Source: Casp-actino8 sp001510455
GTDB taxonomy: Bacteria; Actinomycetota; Acidimicrobiia; Acidimicrobiales; Ilumatobacteraceae
DNA: 64,000 nucleotides
Direction of reading: 5' to 3'
Assembly: GCA_027592035.1 (NCBI GenBank)
Contig: JAQCIK010000004.1
Coordinates: forward strand, 62,001 to 126,000
Part shown: positions 59,221-64,000 of the stretch, in pieces
Layout: each line of letters begins with the position of its first letter
Position numbering within the stretch: the stretch's first letter is position 1
Notes under the pieces: model-generated
What the model was told of the DNA's origin: nothing
Database searches by the model: none
The model's input: only the letters and a program-made list of their open reading frames with translations
Translations under genes and position numbers: made by a program

Positions 59221-60602
59221 CCTCGTCGGTCCTCGATCTGTCGACACGCCGCCGGATCCACGTCGTGGGCGTCGGTGGTCCGGGAATGAGCGCGATTGCC
59301 ATCGTCTTGGCACAGATGGGGCACGAGGTGTCGGGCTCCGACGTTCGCGAGGTCTCCACTCTGGATTCCGTGCGGGAGGTCGGAGTGCGAGTCTCGATCG
59401 GCCACGATCCTCGGTCGATCGAAGGTTGCGACATCGTCACTTCGTCGACGGCCATTCGGAGCTCGAACGTGGAGCTCGAAGCGGCGCGTCGTGCGGGAAT
59501 TCCGACGGTGAGTCGTGCCGAGACACTCGCGGCCATGTGCTCCCTCGCCACCACGGTCGCGGTCGCCGGAACTCACGGAAAGACCACCTCGTCCTCGGTT
59601 CTTCGGGCGATGCTCGCCCCACGCTTCGATCCGAGTTTTCTCATCGGGGGCACGGTCCGCGACCTCGGGGTCGGAGCGCGTTGGACGGGCTCGTCGTTGT
59701 TCGTCGTCGAGGCCGACGAGAGCGACGGCACTCACCGGCAGCTACCGGTGGGCGCGGCGCTGGTCACGAACGTCGATCAGGACCACCTCGATCACTTCGG
59801 TGATTTCGACGCAGTCGTTCGGAGTTTCAGCGAATTCGTGCGTGACGTCGCAGGTCCGGTCGTCCTGTGCGCTGACGATCCTCACCTCGCTTCGATGAAC
59901 GCCGATCGACTCCATACCTATGGTTCGTCGAGCGGTGACGTGCGTTGGAGCGACGTCGTCCATCTCGACGGTCGTACCTCCTTCTCGGTGAAAGGCCGAA
60001 TCCTCGGTGTCGACTTCGAACGTCGCGTGTCGACTCCTCTGCGCGGCGAGCACAACGTGTCGAACGTGACGGGTTGTCTGACCCTTGCGCTGGCGCTCGG
60101 TGCCGATCTCGACGAAGCGATCGAAGCCGTCGCCGATTTCGGTGGTGTCGGACGCCGTTACGACGTTCGAGCCGAGATCGATGGCATCGCGCTGATCGAC
60201 GATTACGCCCACCTGCCACGCGAGATCGAGGCGGTCCTGGCCGCCGTGAGGAGTTCGGAAACCGGACGTCGAGTGGTGGCGGTCTTCCAGCCGAATCGCT
60301 TCAACCGTATGGCGATCATGTGGCCCGACTACGCGGACTCCTTCGGCGACGCCGACGTCGTCGTGATCGCCGACATCTACTCCTCGGGTACCGATCCGAT
60401 TCCGGGAGTCAGCGGCCGTCTGGTGGCCGATGCGGTCTCGGCGACTCGTGGGGGAGGGTCGGTTCATTACGTCGAAAATCGGAACGAACTGGCCTCGGTG
60501 GTGTCGGCCCTTCTCATGACCGGAGACGTCTGCATCTCGATGGGATGCGGAGACGTCGAATTCCTTCCCGACGAGATCGTGACGGTGAGGCGACGTGGCT
60601 GA
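59217..60602 (+). CDS. murC: UDP-MurNAc:L-alanine ligase
   Basis: MurC joins L-Ala to UDP-MurNAc, the first amino-acid addition. The 461-residue protein has the opening VVGVGGPGMSAIA, the ATP motif GTHGKTTSS, EADESDGTHRQL, NVDQDHLDHFGD and the C-terminal FQPNRFNRM segment. All expected motifs are intact. It starts at a GTG overlapping the murG stop and overlaps murB by eight bases. Order murC-murB is common in actinobacteria. Confidence 0.95.
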   Translation: MTSSVLDLSTRRRIHVVGVGGPGMSAIAIVLAQMGHEVSGSDVREVSTLDSVREVGVRVSIGHDPRSIEGCDIVTSSTAIRSSNVELEAARRAGIPTVSRAETLAAMCSLATTVAVAGTHGKTTSSSVLRAMLAPRFDPSFLIGGTVRDLGVGARWTGSSLFVVEADESDGTHRQLPVGAALVTNVDQDHLDHFGDFDAVVRSFSEFVRDVAGPVVLCADDPHLASMNADRLHTYGSSSGDVRWSDVVHLDGRTSFSVKGRILGVDFERRVSTPLRGEHNVSNVTGCLTLALALGADLDEAIEAVADFGGVGRRYDVRAEIDGIALIDDYAHLPREIEAVLAAVRSSETGRRVVAVFQPNRFNRMAIMWPDYADSFGDADVVVIADIYSSGTDPIPGVSGRLVADAVSATRGGGSVHYVENRNELASVVSALLMTGDVCISMGCGDVEFLPDEIVTVRRRG

Positions 60603-61557
60603 CGTCGATTTCGATCGATTGGCCGATCGCCTCGGGGGCGAGCGGAACGCTCCGCTCGGCGGGTCGACCACTTACCGCGTGGGAGGTCGAGCCGCAGTTC
60701 GCGTGCAGGTCGAATCACAGGAGCAACTGCACACGGTGGCCCGAATTCTGTCCGAGGTCGACGTCGAGATCGTGATCGTCGGACGCGGGAGCAACATGCT
60801 CGTCGCCGATCGAGGTTTCGCCGGTGTGGCGGTGCAGCTCGGTCGATTCGCCACCGAGTGCGCGATCGACGAACGTGGTGACGAAGCCATCGTCCGAGCC
60901 GGTGGATCGGCACTTCTGCCGGTGGTGGCGCGTCGCACCGCCGCCGGGGGTTGGACCGGTTTCGAATGGGCGGTGGGTGTGCCGGGGAGTATCGGAGGCG
61001 CCGTTCGGATGAACGCAGGGGGACACGGTTCGGACATGGCGGCCAGCCTCGTCGACGTCGACGTCTGCGACCTCAAGAGCGGCTCGGCTCGCAAACGAAC
61101 TCTTGCGGAACTGGGTCTTCGATTTCGCGGCTCCGATCTGAGCGATCACGAGGTCGTCACGGAGGCCCGCTTGCGAGTGACACGAGCGGACGCTTCTCGA
61201 TGCGAAGCTGCGATCGACGAGATCGTGGCCTGGCGCCGGGAACATCAACCCGGAGGTCAGAATGCCGGCTCGGTGTTCGTCAACCCGATTCCCGGAGAAC
61301 TCTCGGCCGGTGAGCTCGTCGATCGAGCCGGGTTGAGAGGCCGACGTCTGGGTACGGCCGAAGTGTCGACCAAACATGCCAACTTCATTCAAGCCGACGA
61401 CGGTGGAACGGCTTCGGACGTGAAGGCACTGATGGATCTGGTGCGGGATCAGGTGTTCGAACGATTCGGAATCGAGTTGCGCAGTGAGATTCGGCTCGTC
61501 GGATTCGATGACGACTCGGGATCCAATCTGCGGGACGTCACCGGAGTCGTGTCGTGA
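60595..61557 (+). CDS. murB: UDP-N-acetylenolpyruvylglucosamine reductase
   Basis: MurB is the FAD enzyme that reduces UDP-GlcNAc-enolpyruvate to UDP-MurNAc. The 320-residue protein has the FAD-binding segments GGSTTYRVGGRAAV and GRGSNMLVADRGFAG, GVPGSIGGAVRMNAGGHG, the catalytic Ser in NAGSVFVNP and a C-terminal Glu in LRSEIRLVG. GTG start inside the end of murC, stop overlapping the ftsQ GTG. Confidence 0.95.
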   Translation: MADVDFDRLADRLGGERNAPLGGSTTYRVGGRAAVRVQVESQEQLHTVARILSEVDVEIVIVGRGSNMLVADRGFAGVAVQLGRFATECAIDERGDEAIVRAGGSALLPVVARRTAAGGWTGFEWAVGVPGSIGGAVRMNAGGHGSDMAASLVDVDVCDLKSGSARKRTLAELGLRFRGSDLSDHEVVTEARLRVTRADASRCEAAIDEIVAWRREHQPGGQNAGSVFVNPIPGELSAGELVDRAGLRGRRLGTAEVSTKHANFIQADDGGTASDVKALMDLVRDQVFERFGIELRSEIRLVGFDDDSGSNLRDVTGVVS

Positions 61558-62804
61558 GCCGTCGCGATCCCACTGACGATTTCTCCGACGACGGGCTCGA
61601 TCCCGACGTCGAAGCCGAACTGGCGGAAGCCTTCGCCGAGGAAGGTCCGATCGCGACCGAGTCGACCGCATCCCCGTCTCCGACGGAGTCACGCGCCGAA
61701 CCGTCGCGACGAGTGAAGTTCTCCGATGACGACCCGACACCGGCGCCTCGCGGAGAACCGTCACCTGGTGTGAGTGACACCGATGGGGACGATGCGTGGG
61801 GCTTCTTTCGTCGTCACCTCTTGCGGGTACGCCTTCCACGTCCGTCGCTGCCGCGACCGTCGATTCCACGACCGTCACTCCCTCGCTTCAGGGTGCCGCG
61901 GCTCTCGGTCCCCGGGCTCCGGCGTTCCACTTCGACCAGAACGTCGCAGTCCAAGGATTCGGCTCCGAGGGTCACCTCGCGAACCACGACCGGCGCCGAT
62001 GGTCGCACCCGCGTCGTCATCGCCGACGACACTGCTCAACCGACGAAGGTCTCAGGAGTTTCGGGTCAGGGTCGGTTCCGGGAACGTCGGATCGCCGCCC
62101 GTCGTGCCGAGGGTCGACGACGGCTGCGGATCGCTCTGGCAATCGGTGGGGTGTTGGCCGTCGTCATCACACTTCTCCTCGTGCTCGCCAGCCCGATCCT
62201 GTCGATTCGCACGATCGACGTCGAGGGAGTCGTGTACGCGGATGCCGACCGCGTCGGTGAAGTCGTGGCGTCGTTGCGCGGCGATCCGATTCTGACCGCG
62301 GATCTGAATGCTGCCGAGCGTGCGCTCGAGAGTATTCCCTGGGTTCGTGAGGCCCGCGTCTCGATGCACTTGCCTCGGCGTGTCGCCATACAGATCGACG
62401 AGCGCGTCCCGATCGCGTTCTTCCGGGCCGTTGATGGCTTCAATCGCGTGATCGACATCGAGGGACGAGTTCTCGACGTGATCGAAGGAGACCCGGTCGA
62501 CTATCCGCCCGTTCTCGGTACCGGTCCGAATCTCTCGGCTGGCGATGTGGTCGGCCAACCGTTCCTCGGCGCGGCTCAACTCGTCAATGCCCTGCCGAGG
62601 GATCTGCGCCAACGACTGGTGTCGATGTCGACGACACCCGATGGCGAGGTGTCGTTTCTCCTGTCCGACGACGTGACCGTCCTGTTCGGCCGACCTGATC
62701 GGTTCCAGGACAAACTGGTCGCGCTGGTCAACGAGATCAAACGTCAGGGGAGTCGGTCGTATTCGATCGTCGACGTCTCGAGTGGTGAGGCGAGTGTGCG
62801 CTGA
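61554..62804 (+). CDS. ftsQ: cell division protein FtsQ with a long cytoplasmic N-terminus
   Basis: FtsQ is a bitopic divisome protein that scaffolds FtsL and DivIC. The 416-residue protein has a cytoplasmic region of about 190 residues, far longer than usual. This is acidic at first, then carries repeated Leu-Pro-Arg-Pro-Ser units (95-125) and a basic stretch. One membrane helix (about 192-213), a POTRA domain (from about 217) and the FtsQ beta domain follow. GTG start overlapping murB. ftsZ is 150 bases downstream, separated by a strong inverted repeat. Confidence 0.92.
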   Translation: MSRRDPTDDFSDDGLDPDVEAELAEAFAEEGPIATESTASPSPTESRAEPSRRVKFSDDDPTPAPRGEPSPGVSDTDGDDAWGFFRRHLLRVRLPRPSLPRPSIPRPSLPRFRVPRLSVPGLRRSTSTRTSQSKDSAPRVTSRTTTGADGRTRVVIADDTAQPTKVSGVSGQGRFRERRIAARRAEGRRRLRIALAIGGVLAVVITLLLVLASPILSIRTIDVEGVVYADADRVGEVVASLRGDPILTADLNAAERALESIPWVREARVSMHLPRRVAIQIDERVPIAFFRAVDGFNRVIDIEGRVLDVIEGDPVDYPPVLGTGPNLSAGDVVGQPFLGAAQLVNALPRDLRQRLVSMSTTPDGEVSFLLSDDVTVLFGRPDRFQDKLVALVNEIKRQGSRSYSIVDVSSGEASVR

Positions 62805-62854
62805 CCTGGGAGGATGGGGTCGAGCCGGTCGGGGTATCCCCCCATTTCCCAGGT
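62804..62854 (+). promoter_or_regulatory. inverted repeat in the ftsQ-ftsZ gap
   Basis: Left arm ACCTGGGAGGATGGGG (62804-62819) and right arm CCCCATTTCCCAGGT (62840-62854) pair along their whole length with one bulge, enclosing a 20-base loop. It starts at the last base of the ftsQ stop. It could be an attenuator, terminator or RNA-processing site that sets ftsZ level apart from the upstream genes. A partial palindrome AGGTTGACCT (62851-62860) overlaps the right arm. Confidence 0.6.
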
Positions 62855-62943
62855 TGACCTGAGAGAATGTCGTCCACGTCGGTCGGCGCGGCCGGTCCGG
62901 GCACATCCGTTCGGACGAAGCCGACCCCGATCGACCCGAGAGC

Positions 62944-62950
62944 GGAGGAG
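62944..62950 (+). promoter_or_regulatory. strong Shine-Dalgarno of ftsZ
   Basis: GGAGGAG ends four bases before the ATG at 62955 and fixes the start. ftsZ is therefore translated from a leadered message with a structured 5' region. Confidence 0.75.
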
Positions 62951-62954
62951 CCGG

Positions 62955-64000
62955 ATGGCCGGTAGTCACAACAACTACATCTGTCAGATCAAGGTCATCG
63001 GTGTCGGTGGCGGCGGTGTCAACGCCGTGAATCGGATGATCGAGCGCAATTTGCGCGGCGTCGAATTCATTGCGATCAACACCGACATTCAGGCGCTCAT
63101 GACATCGGACGCCGAGTTGAAACTCGACATCGGACGCGAACTCACACGCGGCCTCGGAGCTGGTAGCGATCCCGAGATCGGTCGTCAGGCCGCCGAGGCG
63201 CATCGTGACGAGATCGAAGACGCTCTGAAGGGTGCCGACATGGTGTTCATCACGGCGGGTGAAGGAGGCGGCACCGGAACCGGTGCGGCGCCCATCGTGG
63301 CCGAGGTCGCGAAGAGTCTCGGCGCTCTCACCATCGGCATCGTGACGCGACCGTTCTCGTTCGAGGGCCGTCGTCGTGCCGTGCAGGCCGACTCGGGTGT
63401 GGCGAAGTTGAAAGAGAAGGTCGACACGTTGATCGTCGTGCCGAACGATCGCCTCCTCTCGGTCGTCGATGCTCGAGACACCGTGATCGAAGCGTTCGGC
63501 AAAGCCGACGAAGTGCTGTACAGCGGAGTGTCGGGCATCTCGGAGCTCATCACCAACCCGGGTCTCATCAACACCGACTTCGCCGACGTGAAGATGACTC
63601 TTCAGAACGCCGGATCAGCCCTCATGGGCATCGGGTCGGCCAGCGGAGACAGCCGTGCTCGCGACGCGGCCCTGAAGGCTCTGTCGAGCAACTTGCTCGA
63701 AGCGTCGATCGAAGGTGCGCGCGGCGTCCTTCTCAATGTGACCGGCCCGTCCGACATGACTCTCATGGAAATGAACGAAGCGGCCGAGATCATTCATGGC
63801 ATCGCGCATCAGGACGCCAACATCATCTTCGGAACCGTCATCAACGACGAGATGGGTGACGAAGTGAAGGTCACCGTGATCGCTGCCGGGTTCGACCGTT
63901 GGGACGGAGCGCCTCAGGTCAAGCCGTCGGCTCGACCGGCGGGTCGGTCGGCCGCGAAGGATCAGCGTTCGGCCCCGGCCAAGGACATCTTCGCCGACGA
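62955..64000 (+). CDS. ftsZ: cell division protein FtsZ (3' end outside window)
   Basis: FtsZ is the tubulin homologue that forms the division ring. The first 348 residues are present; the gene runs off the window in the C-terminal linker. The GTP-binding domain has IGVGGGGVNAVNRM, the tubulin signature GGGTGTG (104-110) and NDRLLSV; the catalytic T7 loop NTDFADV is at 206-212. The helix before it reads LYSGVSGISELI where RQGVQGISDLI-like sequence is usual. Start ATG is fixed by a strong Shine-Dalgarno. ftsA is absent, as is normal in actinobacteria. Confidence 0.96.
   Translation, partial: MAGSHNNYICQIKVIGVGGGGVNAVNRMIERNLRGVEFIAINTDIQALMTSDAELKLDIGRELTRGLGAGSDPEIGRQAAEAHRDEIEDALKGADMVFITAGEGGGTGTGAAPIVAEVAKSLGALTIGIVTRPFSFEGRRRAVQADSGVAKLKEKVDTLIVVPNDRLLSVVDARDTVIEAFGKADEVLYSGVSGISELITNPGLINTDFADVKMTLQNAGSALMGIGSASGDSRARDAALKALSSNLLEASIEGARGVLLNVTGPSDMTLMEMNEAAEIIHGIAHQDANIIFGTVINDEMGDEVKVTVIAAGFDRWDGAPQVKPSARPAGRSAAKDQRSAPAKDIFAD

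Overview
The window reads as a chromosomal core region of a high-GC Gram-positive bacterium of the phylum Actinobacteria, most likely class Acidimicrobiia or a near relative (inference; no 16S is present). The evidence is mtrA-mtrB with an LpqB-like lipoprotein, a DUF3040 protein next to dinB, a PimB-like mannosyltransferase, a group III type phosphofructokinase, a division cluster without ftsA, many GTG starts, and TANNNT -10 boxes 6-9 bases before start codons. A queG gene and a complete MreBCD/PBP2/RodA rod-elongation set argue against many better-known actinobacterial lineages. The DNA is tightly packed with genes. No tRNA, rRNA, insertion sequence, prophage or CRISPR array was seen, and no gap exceeds about 220 bases.

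Layout. 1-1229: the end of an EAL-domain gene, a TetR regulator and a small barrel-like protein. 1294-4755: proteostasis block tig-clpP-clpX. 4784-12575: folC, ndk, then mreB-mreC-mreD-pbp2-rodA for lateral wall growth. 12610-21548: radical SAM/DUF2344 pair, RNase E/G, rplU, rpmA, an inverted dgt, obg and proB. 21573-23222: murJ, the lipid II flippase. 23338-30730: MoxR/VWA pair, phosphatase, GMC oxidoreductase, small Cys-rich protein, queG, mannosyltransferase and a membrane protein. 30784-37072: SRPBCC protein, ROK glucokinase, aminotransferase, ACT protein, glpK (reverse), small membrane protein, pfkA. 37119-40943 (reverse): LpqB-like lipoprotein, mtrB, mtrA, inositol-phosphatase family protein, small membrane protein. 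40966-47220: polyprenol-phosphate mannosyltransferase, dinB, DUF3040, ROK kinase, acyl-CoA dehydrogenase, small protein, HNH nuclease, lipoate-ligase-like protein. 47222-48877 (reverse): secreted M23 peptidase with four peptidoglycan-binding repeats. 49094-64000: the division and cell-wall (dcw) cluster mraZ-rsmH-ftsL-ftsI-murE-mraY-murD-ftsW-murG-murC-murB-ftsQ-ftsZ, with murF missing and ftsZ running off the end.

Functionally, the window is dominated by the cell envelope. The murE/D/C/B, mraY and murG genes make lipid II, murJ flips it, and PBP2/RodA (side wall) or FtsI/FtsW (septum) polymerise it. MreB and FtsZ position the two machines, and MtrAB plus the M23 peptidase probably remodel the wall.

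No clearly new multi-gene system was identified. The most interesting observations are: -10 boxes that begin with the stop codon of the gene upstream, a 22-base divergent spacer with overlapping -10 boxes, a clean absence of murF, a MurG lacking the HEQN/HEAN motif, a roughly 100-residue Thr-rich insertion inside the MreC barrel, short in-frame tandem repeats in linkers of several proteins, and an exact 44-base tandem duplication over a stop codon.
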